Origin: Maratus speciosus
Taxonomy: Eukaryota; Arthropoda; Arachnida; Araneae; Salticidae
Assembly: GCA_963932465.1 (NCBI GenBank)
Contig: OZ010799.1
Location: forward strand, 155,864,761 to 155,928,760
Reading direction: 5' to 3'
DNA length: 64,000 bases
Shown: positions 45,639-57,052 of the stretch, piece by piece
How positions within the stretch are numbered: position 1 is the stretch's first letter
How the letters are laid out: the number at the start of each line of letters is the position of its first letter
The notes under the pieces: model-generated
What the model saw: only the letters and a program-made list of their open reading frames with translations
The model's database searches: none
Told to the model about the DNA's origin: nothing
Position numbers and translations under genes: made by a program

Positions 45639-46940
45639 TAGAGGTCTGCACGGGCCCGGCCCGCGGGCCGGCGGAATGAAGGCGAATTTTCCAACGGGCC
45701 GGGCCGGCAGAATTAGGACAATTTTTTCAATGGGCCGAGCCGGCAAAAAAATTGAACGGGCCTGCAGGGCCGGGCCGATAAAAAAAATTAATCGGGCCTA
45801 TCGGCCCGATATAAGAATTCAAGCAAAGCAGATAAAATACGACCCATTTTCAATGAATATGATTTTCTCGAGAAGTATAAAAGTGCGTCACGAGCCGATG
45901 CGAGTTTAACAACATCAATACAGATATGTAACATGTCCATCGTAGAGATCGGCATCGTGCAGTTACTAGATGTCTGACTCCGGGTTTAATTTTTTTCAGC
46001 AGACTTGTGCCGGGACGGAACTGGTCTTAATCGATCTCAGGATGTGTAGGACAGGCATTATGTTTTGTAAAAGTATTAATAGTGATAATGAACTTCTGTT
46101 AAAATCTTTGGAAATATACCTTAAGGGGTTCTCATATTCACTGCTCAACAATGCGAAACTTTCAAACACATTTTCTGACTCATTTTTAACTATAAAGGCA
46201 TAAAATTCACAGACCTGACTATTGAAGGCATTTAGAAACGAATAGCTTTCTCCATATTTGATAAATTACTTACAGAGATTCTTGTCATGTGACTGTACGT
46301 TTTTCTCCTTTCCTGTGCTATCGCTTCCGGAAATTCGATTCATAACGCTAACTTTGGCAGTATTTTCAGAGAAAGATATATTGCTTTTATCTATGAAAAA
46401 GACGGCATTTACATAGTTTCTGAATAAGAATATCTGCCAATCTTACGCGTTTCCGAAAAGAAATGAATTCTCAAATGTAACTTCTTTCGATTTGAGAAAA
46501 GCCTTAAAAATGAGAGAAATATTTTCGCAAAAACTACTTTTTATCATACAACTTCAAAAGGTATCATGTTTTTAATCCTTTATTCTGAACTACATTAACT
46601 TTTTAATGAATCCTTATTGGAATCTCGAAATGTCTGTAGAGACGATGACTAAAACACTGTGTAATCGTTAATGTTTACTATTGTGTGTTTTCTGCTTTGC
46701 GAACACATAGTAATCTAAAATATACTATAAAATTTTCCCATAAATATGTACGTAGTATTCATTAAAAGAATCTTAATAGTATGTCGAGAAAAAACGGATT
46801 TTTTTTTTTTTTTTTGTAGAAACTGAATTGGGCCGGGCCTGTTTTCATTAATTTTTGTACGGGCCGGGCCGAGAACTGTAAAAATGCAAACGGGCCGGGC
46901 CGGGCCCGGGCTCGGAAATTCCGGCCCGTGCAGACCTCTA
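45639..46940. mobile_element. hAT-like non-autonomous element with GGGCC-rich ends, copy B
   Basis: Same termini (TAGAGGTCTGCACGGGCC inverted) and same core as copy A (95-1572), with fewer GGGCC repeats. Flanks TACGAAGG and TAATGAAGG look like an imperfect 8-bp duplication. The core differs from copy A by many substitutions and small indels, so open frames near 45607-45909 and 45970-46203 are not maintained. Frames on the minus strand at its right end translate the GGGCC tract. Confidence 0.87.
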
Positions 46941-47201
46941 TAATGAAGGCCAGGAGAAATGTAAACAATGTTTCTACGCATCATTTTCTTACGTTTTTAA
47001 CATAAAAACACAATAAACTTTAATTTGCACTTCTAAATCAATTTGCATGTATCTGAAAAACATAAAAGAAATTTTTAAATGCGATTTCTGGGAAATCAAT
47101 TTTTCCGTTATCTCCAGGTTCGATAAACTTCATTATATAAAATATTTTAAACATAAATCGGTGAATTTTTCTCAGAATACTCTGCATATTATACTCATTA
47201 T

Positions 47202-47233
47202 GGGTCATTCCATGAAAAGTGAAACCAAAGTAC

Positions 47234-47268
<35 letters not shown>

Positions 47269-48002
47269 AACAAATAATATTTAATTTATAAAGTCATGTA
47301 ATACATTTTTTTATAGCTTAGAGTGTGAATTTTCTGAAAATATGCAGTTTAAGTATAAAAAGTAAATTAAATAAAAGTATTAGCACTAAAAAGGTGAGAG
47401 TGATGAGATTGAGAACATTTCACTTAAATTATGGTAAAGTTTAACAAGTTATTGTCATTTCAAAATTTATTTGTAAAAGTTGTAATTAGGCTAGTTTTTG
47501 TATTTGAATATCCTATTTTTAAAATTTATAAAAGAAATTAGGGAATATATTATAAATGAATTAGAATTCATAAATAAATTTTGATACATTGAATTGTTAC
47601 GTCCGTAACAGGCAAATGTTACGTCTGTAACAATTTAATTATCCCATGTATGAATTAATAATTATTTTAAATGTTTTCAAAATTACAGTTTCAAACAGCT
47701 GATACCCTAATAATGAATTATTGAAGAAAAAGTTAAATGTTCTTCCTTAACATTCACAGGATTATGACAATAACTGCAACTATATGCAATTTTGACTGTT
47801 TTGTGAATTACGTCCGAAACACCTAGATTTTATTTTTTCAAAAATTATGGGAACATTTTTCAGATTTCAAAATTTAATATTCTATTTATAATCCTTGGAC
47901 CGACCTTAAATATAAAATAATCCATGTAATAAGTATTTTTTTTACATTATTTATGAAGCTTTAAAGTCTCTGTTTGTTACGTCCGTAACCATGGAATGAC
48001 CC
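47202..48002. mobile_element. TIR element with GGGTCATTCCATG ends, 4-bp TSD
   Basis: GGGTCATTCCATG at the left is inverted at the right, and TTAT flanks both sides (47198-47201, 48003-48006). Inside, GTTACGTCCGTAAC and close variants recur at 47597, 47622, 47809 and 47976. The left end is followed by a 34-base T run. No transposase. Confidence 0.8.
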
Positions 48003-48052
48003 TTATGTTCTGAACTAGAATCTAAGCTCTGTTTTGCTAATGTATTTCTGTA

Positions 48053-48428
48053 CCTTGGAACAAAAAGGACGAATGTCCAAAACTGAGAAATTTGAGTTAA
48101 ATGCACGAATGAATTCAGGATGCGATATAAAGTAATTGTTAAAAGGGCCAAAGTCCTCCCAATATTAGATCATTGAAAACAAAATATTTTGTCGAAGCCA
48201 ATGTTAATTACTGTTAATCTAAAAATGGCCAATTTAAAATGTAAAAAAAAAAAAAAACTAAATCAATGTAACATTAGATTGTAGTGAGAAAAACATTACT
48301 GAATTGCAAGGTACAACTTTGAAAAATAATAGTACAGAAATCGTAGCAAGATTCTTAAAATTCCTCAAACTTAAATTGGGTTTCCTGCCATTTGAGAAAA
48401 ATGGACATTGGCCCTTTTTGTTCCAAGG
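48053..48428. mobile_element. TA-flanked MITE
   Basis: CCTTGGAACAAAAAGG at the left and its inverse CCTTTTTGTTCCAAGG at the right, flanked by TA (48051-48052, 48429-48430). 376 bp, non-coding. Confidence 0.8.
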
Positions 48429-48605
48429 TAAAGATTTATATTATAGATACTTGAATATAAAAAAATGGTAATTTTTAATTAAAAAGATATGTATTTTCTG
48501 ATATATTTTGAAATATTGAAGATCTTGTAAAACTTCTAGTTCATTGCACAGGTAAGAGTAATATTAGTATGTAGTACAAAGGAAATTGGAGTACATTTAG
48601 TCGAA

Positions 48606-49455
48606 TTAAGTTTACGCTGTCTGGTGTAAACATGAAACTTTGTTTAAAAAAAAAAAAAAAAGCAATTTATCAAATTACAACGACCATTTGGAAAACGATT
48701 TTTTTTTAAGACTAAAATTTAAGACATAAAAAATCTCAAGGAGTTGATCATACATTACGTACGCCATGAATTAAACATTAATAGTGTTATGACACGTAAA
48801 AATTGCAAGCAAAAATATCGCCTGCGACCCGTCAGATTTCATGAAACTTAAGTATTATCCACCTGAAACTTACGTAAATATCCAAGCATTTCATTGGCTG
48901 TTCGGGAAAAAGCTTTTCCATCGTCAGATTTCTTGGAAATCTGACGGCCAATTTTAAATGAAATTTCATTTTTAAACTTCTAAACATTTGACAATATTAC
49001 TTTTTACACCGTCGGATAGAGAAAAAAAAATGTACTTTTAAATGCAATTTGTTTGAAAGCTATATCTCAATTTGTTTCTGAATTATTAATTTTTTTTGTA
49101 GTTTTTATTACTTTTTTGTCATAGTGGCAACAGAAAGTATCAATCGTTGTTGAAATTAAAGGGAAATACAGATTACTGTATAGACCAATCAGAAAACGAA
49201 TAAATTGCGGATTAAACCAATGAAAACCTTCAGATATGCTTTTCATTTCCCATCCTGACGAGAACAATAACCATTTTTCCAAATGGTTAAAAAAAAAAAA
49301 AAAATGCAACCCCCTCCCCCAATTTCTTAAATTGTTATAAAAGTATTGCTAGTATTGTACATTTTTGTCATTTTGTATTACGATTGAACTAAAAATATAT
49401 GTATTTATTCAATATTGTACGTTTTTTAAGCGCTCGGAATGTAGGCAAATACCTT
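48606..49455. repeat. Unclassified element, longer relative of 41177-41375
   Basis: From TTTACGCTGTCTGG to CGCTCGGAATGTAGG it matches, in reverse, the short copy at 41177-41375. The extra middle contains CGTCAGATTTC near 48829 and the 9-bp-arm palindrome CGTCAGATTTCTTGGAAATC at 48922. I cannot identify the superfamily; frames inside lack domains. Confidence 0.6.
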
Positions 49456-49495
49456 CTCAAATCCAAGGTGACCACTTTCTGACACATCTTTTAAT

Positions 49496-49531
<36 letters not shown>

Positions 49532-50038
49532 CGGAAGCGCATGAAATGACGGTATTGTTATCCAGAAACTATGTAATCAACAGACGTTTCCCCCCCCCCC
49601 TTTTTTTTATAAATGTAAAAGATCTTTCAGAAAATACTGTCAAAGAGGGCGTTTTCAACCATATTTCCCCACGCAAATCCGCGAGACAGGAGAAAAAACG
49701 GTTGCCACATAACCAGAATCGCATATAACTCCATAAATAATTTATTTGTCAAAAAATAGAAAACTCATTTCGATTCCAAATCGCTTCGATAGCCAAACCT
49801 GCCAATTTTATGCCTTTACGTTTAAAAATGGGACCGAAAATGTGTCAGAAAGTTCCGCGTTGTTGAGCAGGGGATTTGAGACCCACCTTAAGAACATGCA
49901 TTTTCTATTTTGTGCTACATTATATATTAATTAATTGGTGTTAAATTTTCATGGAGCCATACCTAGCGTTCGAAATTATTTGTGGTGAAGAAATTCGGTG
50001 GTTTATGGAACGTGTAACAGATTTTTTCCCTCTCTTTT

Positions 50039-50070
<32 letters not shown>

Positions 50071-50460
50071 TTGCGAAAACACTTGAATTTTACTGTCAAA
50101 TGTTGTAATTCATCAAATATAAATACAGGTATCAGTAGCAATGCTGTTTCAATTATTTATTTTATGTTGTACTCTTTTGTCTTTATATTATATTCTGTCT
50201 TTATGTTGTATTATCAGAATATATTCATTTTGCAGCATTTTTTTTTTTATTTTGTAATAAATTTATATTACTTTTTTTTATCATGTTGTATAAACATATG
50301 GAGAAGCCGATGTATTTTATAAATATAAAAGAAGGACAGTTAAACCAATAAAAATTTCTTTCCAGTAAGTTTGAGAAAAGATATCTAAATGACAAAGTAG
50401 TAAAATATAGTTAGCCGACCCACAATGATCTCTGTGGACCAGTAGATTCTCATGTTCATT
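49456..50460. other. Homopolymer-rich, gene-free stretch
   Basis: Long T runs at about 49500-49531 and 50035-50072 generate phenylalanine- or lysine-rich frames (49951-50322 plus, 50141-49941 minus) that are not genes. 49746-49900 (TTTACGTTTAAAAATG, AAATGTGTCAGAAAGTTCCG) resembles 53470-53515. Confidence 0.55.
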
Positions 50461-50465
50461 GGTCT

Positions 50466-50660
50466 TTATTGCCAATAGATATATATATATTTTTTTTTTT
50501 TTTTCAATTCAACCGTTCTCTTGCTAGGAATGATAAAGTCCTTGATCTCCCCTGTGAGGATAATTTGATAAACACCCGTCAAGTAAGTCTTTCGGGGTGG
50601 TTCACCATTTCCCCCTGCATGAAAATTAGTCAAGTTACTGGAAATCACATCTTTTAGTTT
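50466..50660 (-). repeat. Family E relative, isolated unit
   Basis: On the minus strand TTTTCATGCAG (acceptor-like) precedes GGTGAACCACCCCGAAAGAC and TTACTTGACGGGTGTTTATC, aligning with the exon-like segment of family E units. One missing base shifts the frame, so the open 60-codon frame here differs from the array frame. Confidence 0.5.
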
Positions 50661-50824
50661 CGGCGTGCACTAAGAAGTATTTGCTTTAAATGAAGGATGA
50701 CTGACAACTTGCACAGGCTTACTGCTTGTAACCTGCCATCGTATTTTTACATTAAAAATTTTAATCTATTATAATGTTTTCCATTCAACCCTCATCAACT
50801 TAGAAACATTTTAACAGGCTTTTA

Positions 50825-51681
50825 TTATCAAACTAAGGTTTTCTAAATTTGATAAAAATACACTTATAAGGCAAATAAATAACTTTATTCAGATCGTCAT
50901 GTTTCATCGCTACGACACGCGACATTTATGATACAAATATTTTTGCAAAGAATATTTTTAAATTGAAAACTATTAAGGCTCCGCTACACTGAAACTCCCC
51001 GATCGTGAAATCCCATGTTAGCCTATGGGAAAATTTTGAAGCGTGATTACTCATTACCTAATATAATTATTAAAATACTGTTTTCACCATCAGAAATTAG
51101 ACGTCAGATGCTTATGATGTGTGTTTTTAAGAATTATCTCCTTAAATTTTAAATACATGAAAAATCCCTATAAACTTTGAAATTTCCATTTGCTTACACT
51201 TTATCATCTTCTTAAAAATACTTAAAATTTATGGAGATAATTTTTACAAACACACATCATTGGCATCTGACGTCTACTTTCTGATGGTGAAAACGGTATT
51301 TTAATAATTATATTAAGTAAAGAGTGATCGCGCTTCAAAGTTTTCCCATAGGCTAACATGGTACTTCGCGATCGGGGAGTTTCAGTGCCGCGGAGCTTTA
51401 AACAAAAATCACCGATCTCATGTATAATGAAATCAAGTGCAATAGTAACAATGGATACTTACGTTCACAAATATCCATTTTATTATTGCACTTTGATTTC
51501 ATTATACATGAGATTCGGGATTTTTGATTACCAGTTTTCAATTTAAAAATTTTGTTTGGGAAAATATTTGTATCATAAATGTCGCCGTCTGAGCGATGAA
51601 ACATGTCGACCTGAATAAGGGTATTTATTTGCCTTATAAGTGTATTTTTATCGCTTTTAGCAAGTATACACTTAGTTTGAT
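50825..51681. repeat. Palindromic fold-back element with a second palindrome inserted in its left arm
   Basis: TATCAAACTAAG at 50825 and its inverse near 51670 mark the ends. AAAATACACTTATAAGGC and TTTATGATACAAATATTTT recur inverted in the right arm. The axis lies near 51465, with GATCTCATGTATAATGAAAT and its complement close by. The left arm is broken at a TA by the element at 50976-51398; without it both arms pair almost continuously for about 190 bp or more. Confidence 0.85.
50976..51398. mobile_element. TA-flanked palindromic MITE
   Basis: Ends AGGCTCCGCTACACTGAAAC and, inverted, AAGCTCCGCGGCACTGAAAC, flanked by TA (50974-50975, 51399-51400). Arms pair through CATAGGCTAACATG and CAGATGC-type segments to an axis near 51190. 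Non-coding. Confidence 0.85.
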
Positions 51682-51729
51682 AATTTTAAGTAATGTAATT
51701 TCATCTATCATTTTATGATTTTTATTATA

Positions 51730-52275
51730 CAGTAGAACCTCTTTTATCCGAAACTCTTTTAACCAAAACTCTCGGTTAACCGAAATCCATTTTTAAAACT
51801 TTTAATATTTTTTTTTCTATCGCATTCCTTCTGAGCAAAAATCGTTTTTTAAGTTTTTTTTTAACTATAAAATTCCTTGTGTGAAAGCGGTCCTTTCCGA
51901 ACCACGAGTACAGATAAATATTTTGATGCCCTTTCTTATAATTTCTTTGAATTTAACTTGAGCTCCCGTAAGCTGTGGAATGGACTAGAACACAGTAGGA
52001 GAAGGATGAACCAGAATGCGCGAATGTGGTCTAGCAGGTGTTTCTTCTGTTCATTACGTAAAAGGTACTTAATTTCAAAATTAAAATTCAGGTAATTTAT
52101 TCTTGTTTCTATTTTGCTATTGCTTTTTTTTTTATTAAGCACTTGTTATCATAAAAAGAAATAGCACATATATTTATCCTTAATCTTAAAATTGAAGCAT
52201 TCTCGATTATCCAAAAATTTCGATTTTCCGAAAAATGGTCGGTCTTAATTACTTCGGATAATCGAGCTTCTACTG
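51730..52275. mobile_element. pogo/Tigger-like MITE
   Basis: CAGTAGAACCTCTTTTATCC at the left and, inverted, CAGTAGAAGCTCGATTATCC at the right, with TA on both sides (51728-51729, 52276-52277). CAGTAGAAnCTC ends followed by TTATCCGAA are typical of pogo/Tigger elements. The 546 bp interior has no DDE transposase. Confidence 0.85.
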
Positions 52276-52477
52276 TATTTAAATACGATCCGTGTGTGAG
52301 TACAACAAATAAGGTAAAAGCAGATTTAAAATAATATAAATTTCAATTTCAATTTTCAAAAATAATTGATGATACCAGACAATTTGGGTTATTTTGTTAA
52401 AATATTTCTTTTTGATTTTTCTTCCCAGAAGAGCAACGAAACAAAACAAAGTTCATTCTCAGAATTCTTATTCTTAA

Positions 52478-52560
52478 CACCTTGACTACGTCGTCGATGA
52501 AACCGACTTTAGTTTCAATGGTTTCTACCATGTACCATGTACATGGACGTAGTCAAGGGG
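52478..52560. mobile_element. 83 bp TTAA-flanked MITE
   Basis: CACCTTGACTACGTC and its inverse GACGTAGTCAAGGGG lie between TTAA at 52474-52477 and TTAA at 52561-52564. piggyBac-type target; probably a minimal MITE. Confidence 0.7.
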
Positions 52561-52564
52561 TTAA

Positions 52565-53394
52565 ATTATGATTTTGAAAATTTGATTGTGAAATTTTCCT
52601 CAAATTTGCGTTTAGTTTGTCATGTTTGTCGTTAGTCAACTATCTTAATTTTTACTGTGCAATGACGAATATTTTGGACAATTAAGAAATAATTAAAATT
52701 TACAGATTTAAAGTAGAATATTTATTCAAAAATTAAAATTTTAAAATAATAAAGTTATAGTAAAAATGTTAAAAATATAAAAGTCAACAAATTCTTATTT
52801 AATTGTTAACTTTACTTTTATCTCTATTTGTTCTTTTTAGAAATCCATACACTAATAGTCTAAATTTTTTCTTAACATAATAAAAAAAATAAAAAAAAAG
52901 TAAAACAGAAATTATCTCTAATTTGCAAACACCTCGAATTCACACAAAAGCTTGGAACCAAGCATTGCGAATTAGATCTTTTGTTCTAAATCTTTTGAAA
53001 ATATCTTATGATGGAACATTATTCATAAGTTAACCCTTTTCATGAAAAATAATTCTTTAAACTATTTCTCGAAAATCTTATTCATTCCGTTTTTGCATGA
53101 TAAACGAAAAATCTTTGAACCCCAAATCCAAACTGGCTACTTTCTAATATATTCCTGAATTAATTTTTGTTCCTAAACGCATGGGACTAGCAAGTGCCTT
53201 TATTCAAATATTATGAAATCCTTTAGTTTATTCAATTTTTCGATAAAAGCATAGGAGATGTTTTAGAGAATATTTTGAAAGTTGTTAATTTGAAATGGAT
53301 TTCTAGATACGAGAGTTCAGTAAAGGTCGTCTTGTGCCAACAATCGCGACTCACAACAACCGACGACCGCAACAACTCAAGATGTTATTCATTT
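52565..53394. other. Gene-free AT-rich stretch
   Basis: No gene, RNA or transposon ends recognised. Confidence 0.5.
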
Positions 53395-54190
53395 ATCGAA
53401 AAATGAAAAAAAAAGAAAAAGACTTCGATTTCAAATCCTTTCAAGAGTCATGCCTGCAAGTGGGAAACGTTTACGTTTAAAAATGAGTACTAAAATGTGT
53501 CAGAAAGTTTCGCGGATAAAACATTTGTTTAGAACATCCCCCTTGCCAACCATTTCCAAAGTCAATCAAATACTTCCGTCAGTTCGCCAAATAAATAAAT
53601 AAATAATATATATATAACTGTATCATGTATCATTTATTTATATACGAAATTTTTATGCAACATTTAATTTGTGAATTCGTTTATGCTTTTAAATATTATA
53701 ATATTTAGTATAATAAAGTTTTATCCTGAATAATATTTGTATTTCCATTATTAATCAGTTACAAAACACACATGCATTGCGAATATCCAAATATAAAATT
53801 GCATTTATAATTTAACTCCATTCTTAAAAAATGACTTTCTAAAATAATTGTTCTTTTTTAGAATATTTTTATTCTTCCTTTCTTTCCTTGATAAAAACCA
53901 TTTAACTTTCCCCCTGAGATCATATCTGATAAGCATCCTTCAACTAAATCTTTCCAAGATAGTTCACGGTCTCCTCCCCCTACGTATGATAAGTCAATTT
54001 GCTGGAAATCGCATATTCAGTTTTTTCATGCGAAAAGTTGGATACCAGAACACTAGTATAAATATGCTATACAGCTTTTTTGCTTTCTATACGAACTACT
54101 CCTTAACTGCTGTTAGCTGTTTCACAGGCCTCTGCTTTTTTCAATTTTGGCAGTTTAACTTCTTGTATAGATGCTAGTGCAATTTTGTTT
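53395..54190 (-). repeat. Long family E relative, unit 1
   Basis: This ~0.55-0.8 kb segment is repeated at 54845-55390: AACACACATGCATTGCGAAT, AAAAAATGACTTTCTAAAA, GAGATCATATCTGATAAGCA and GGAAATCGCATATTCAG. On the minus strand the central part reads GKLNGFY preceded by EGCLSDMISG, the same exon-like segment as in the array but less decayed. The 109-codon plus frame (53848-54177) is its opposite strand. Confidence 0.7.
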
Positions 54191-54844
54191 CGTTTGGAGC
54201 CTTAGTCACTAGAGATTTTTGAATAGATGAATATTGGGTACTTTTCCAGTAAAGGGAAAAGTGCCTTGGCGTTTTTTTTAAGTTGGGCACAATTCGGACA
54301 TTGCCAAATGATACAAGCAGCTATTAAAACAAACCTGATGAACTTTTACGATTGTTTATATATGAATTTATATATATAAAACATTTTATTTATGTATATA
54401 TTAATTGTGGGTTTTTTTAATAGAAAAATTACTTCTGTTTGTATATATAAATGGCTTCTTTATATAAAATAAATAGTATAAATATTGAAAAAATTGCTTG
54501 TGTATATGAAACAATTAATAATTTACCAGAAAATATGTTTCCGAATTTCTTTCTTTCGCCAAAGCCATTTCCTCTATTTCGCCAAGGTCCCTATACTGGA
54601 AAAGTACCGAATATTGATTATAATAATCCTATACATAAATACTGGCACAGAGGCAGTTTCTTATATGTTAATTTGCGTTTCATTCATCTTTCTATCAAGG
54701 GAACTCAGAAACAGCTCACAGTAGCTATGTGACAATTTCATTGACTGTTGTTAAAAGTTAATACCATAAAATCTGTGATAACGGAACTTATATATAACGG
54801 AATTCTGCTTTAAACGCTAAAAGATTCAGTCCCGGTGTATTTAC
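54191..54844. other. Spacer between family E relatives
   Basis: Two overlapping plus frames (93 and 79 codons at 54451-54732) share the same DNA and have no recognisable domain. Part of dispersed repeat D may lie near 54770-54800. No gene supported. Confidence 0.4.
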
Positions 54845-55390
54845 ATACGAAAATTTTATGCAGCATTTAATTTCTGAATTCGCTTATACTTTTAAATATC
54901 GGCATATTTAGTATTTTAACAAATTTTTAGCCTGAATAATATTTGTAATTCAGTTATTAATGAGTTTCAAAGCACACATGCATTGCAAATATCCAAGTAT
55001 AAAATAGTATTTATAGTTTAATTCTATTTTTAAAAAATGACTTTCTAAAAAGCATTGTTCCTTTTTAAAATAATCTTATTCCTCCCTTTTTTCCTTGATA
55101 AAAACCGTTTAACTTCCCCTCTGAGATCATATCTGATAAGCATCCTTCAAGTAAATCTTTCCAAGATGGTTCACCGTCTCCTTCCCCTACTCATGAAAAT
55201 AAGTCAATTTGGTGGAAATCGCATATTCAGTTTTTCCGTGCAAAAAGTCGGAAAGCGGAACACTAATATGAATGCGCTGAACAACTTTCTTGCTTTTTAT
55301 ACAAATTAACTCGAACTGCTGTTAGCGGTTTCACGGACCGCTGCTTTTTTCAATTTTCGTAGTTTAACTTGTACCTTATAGTTTAATTCC
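54845..55390 (-). repeat. Long family E relative, unit 2
   Basis: Second copy of 53640-54190, about 1.2 kb downstream. The minus-strand segment here is the cleanest seen: GEPSWKDLLEGCLSDMISEG, then KLNGFYQ, open from about 55,195 to 55,060, preceded by TTTTCATGAGTAG which could act as a splice acceptor. Confidence 0.7.
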
Positions 55391-56142
55391 AGATTCTAGT
55401 GAAATTTTATTTTGTTTGAAACCTTATTAATATCGTTAGAGACTTTTGAATACATGAATCCTGTCAATAGATATTGGTACAGAAATAGTATGCTATGTGT
55501 TAGTCGTACGTTTTATTTATCTTTCGATCAATGGAAACCCTTATAGAGTGGAAACATTAGTGGAAACACTTATAATAATCCTATCGTTACCTTGAAATGC
55601 CAAAATTTTAACTGACAAAAGCGGCAAAAACAGGATGATACCATGTGTTGAAAGAGCCATGCTGACCAGAGTATTATAATTAAGAAATATTTTAAGTTTC
55701 TTCAGGAAAAGATATAAAATCAATGTTGCACCTCTGAAATAATTTTTCACTAAAAAACAAAAGTAGTTATCGGAGAATACAAATGCTGGTTTTGGTTGTG
55801 AGGGAAGGGGACGCCAGATTACTATTTTGCTCGAGGGTCAGGAGTAGTCCTCCATAATAGGGGCAGGAGTAGTCCTCCATACTTCCTCAGTACTCCTGTC
55901 TTCATTCCTCATTCTTCTGCCAACAGTAATCCTCTTTACTTCTACTACTGATATCTTTAATCTTGTGTAGAATTTTTATTGGCATAAAACGCATCCTACT
56001 GAAGTATTTCGGGTGGCATTGAAGCGCTAATAACACAGTGCTAATTGTAAAAGGGAGTTTTTATCGCATGCGATCAAAACAGGTGGAATCTTGTTGCTTC
56101 AAGCAAGATGACGACATATTGATGTGAATTAGTTACTTAATA
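55391..56142. other. Gene-free stretch with small CAGGAGTAGTCCTCC repeat
   Basis: CAGGAGTAGTCCTCCATA occurs twice at 55839-55885; AGGAGTAGTCCT is near-palindromic. The minus 69-codon frame has no features. Confidence 0.45.
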
Positions 56143-57000
56143 CGAGGGTCAATCAAATATAAACCGAAACTCTGTTTCTATAGGTATTGGTGGTTTAATA
56201 GTAGGCCATGGCTTGTAGATGTAGTTGTTTGTCCAACAATGATCGACCTACTCAAGTCGGGTTTCTTTTAGTCGGCAGCATAACGATGAGTGTGTAGGGA
56301 TCCTTCCGTTGCACAGCGAGTATTTATCAAATTTCTTGGGAGTGGAGGCGTAAAATCCGTCGAAACTTTATGCACACTTAAAACACAGTTCTGAAATACC
56401 TTTCTAAAAACAATCCAAGTCTATGACTGGCAAATCTATGGAAAGAAGAGAAAGCTGTTGAAAACGAAGCCAAATCTCGGCTGTCTGTTGAGGGGATTAT
56501 TGCGACCACATTCTGGGGTTTCAAAACCATTTTGATATTTATTCGCGATCACGATCGTCGCACTGCTAATGCAGCGTATTACTAAATAAGTCGAAAATTG
56601 CGCATTGGCAAAAAAGATGCAGAATACAGATCAGGAATTCATCCGCGAACATGACAATCTCCAACTCAATACTGCACCTTTAAATTAATAACTTAAAAGA
56701 ATGCAATTGTCAGCTTTGGAACTTACTGTCTACATGGTTATTCACTTGATTACCCCACTAAAAGAGGCATTTGGATGTCCTTATTTTGAGGATCATGCAG
56801 CTTCAGTTTGTGCACAACAGGAACGAGAACCAGCCCTCTTCATTTTACTATAAGAAAATAAAAAAATTACCTATCCGCTGTGGAAAATGTGCTTTGAAAT
56901 CAAAAGGTGTTGTAGAGGAATAAAATTGTAATCATCAATTATGTAACTTATGCCAATAAATTTGAAAACATGAATTCCGGTTTATATTTAGTGGACCTTT
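56143..57000 (+). pseudogene. Decayed mariner transposon and transposase
   Basis: Ends CGAGGGTCAATCAAATATAA and, inverted, AAAGGTCCACTAAATATAAA, flanked by TA (56141-56142 and 57001-57002). On the plus strand, transposase remnants appear in several frames: a C-terminal catalytic block with REHDNLQ at 56645-56665 (the HDN motif of the second aspartate), LELTVYMVIHLITPLKEAFG near 56717-56775, and an N-terminal half full of stops. The length of 858 bp is shorter than the ~1.3 kb expected, so part is deleted. Not functional. Confidence 0.75.
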
Positions 57001-57052
57001 TATTACAGATCATGGTCAGTTGCATCCTTCCACTGCAGGATTCCAGTCACAC

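Noticed and set aside
45607..45909. 100-codon glycine/arginine-rich frame
   Set aside because: It is the GGGCC tract of a hAT-like element read as codons, and it is not kept in copy A.
49951..50322. 123-codon plus-strand frame as a membrane protein
   Set aside because: Its hydrophobic run comes from T homopolymers coding phenylalanine; there is no other support.
54451..54732. 93-codon plus-strand frame as a small gene
   Set aside because: Two frames are open over the same DNA, with no domain, no relatives in the window and AT-biased composition.
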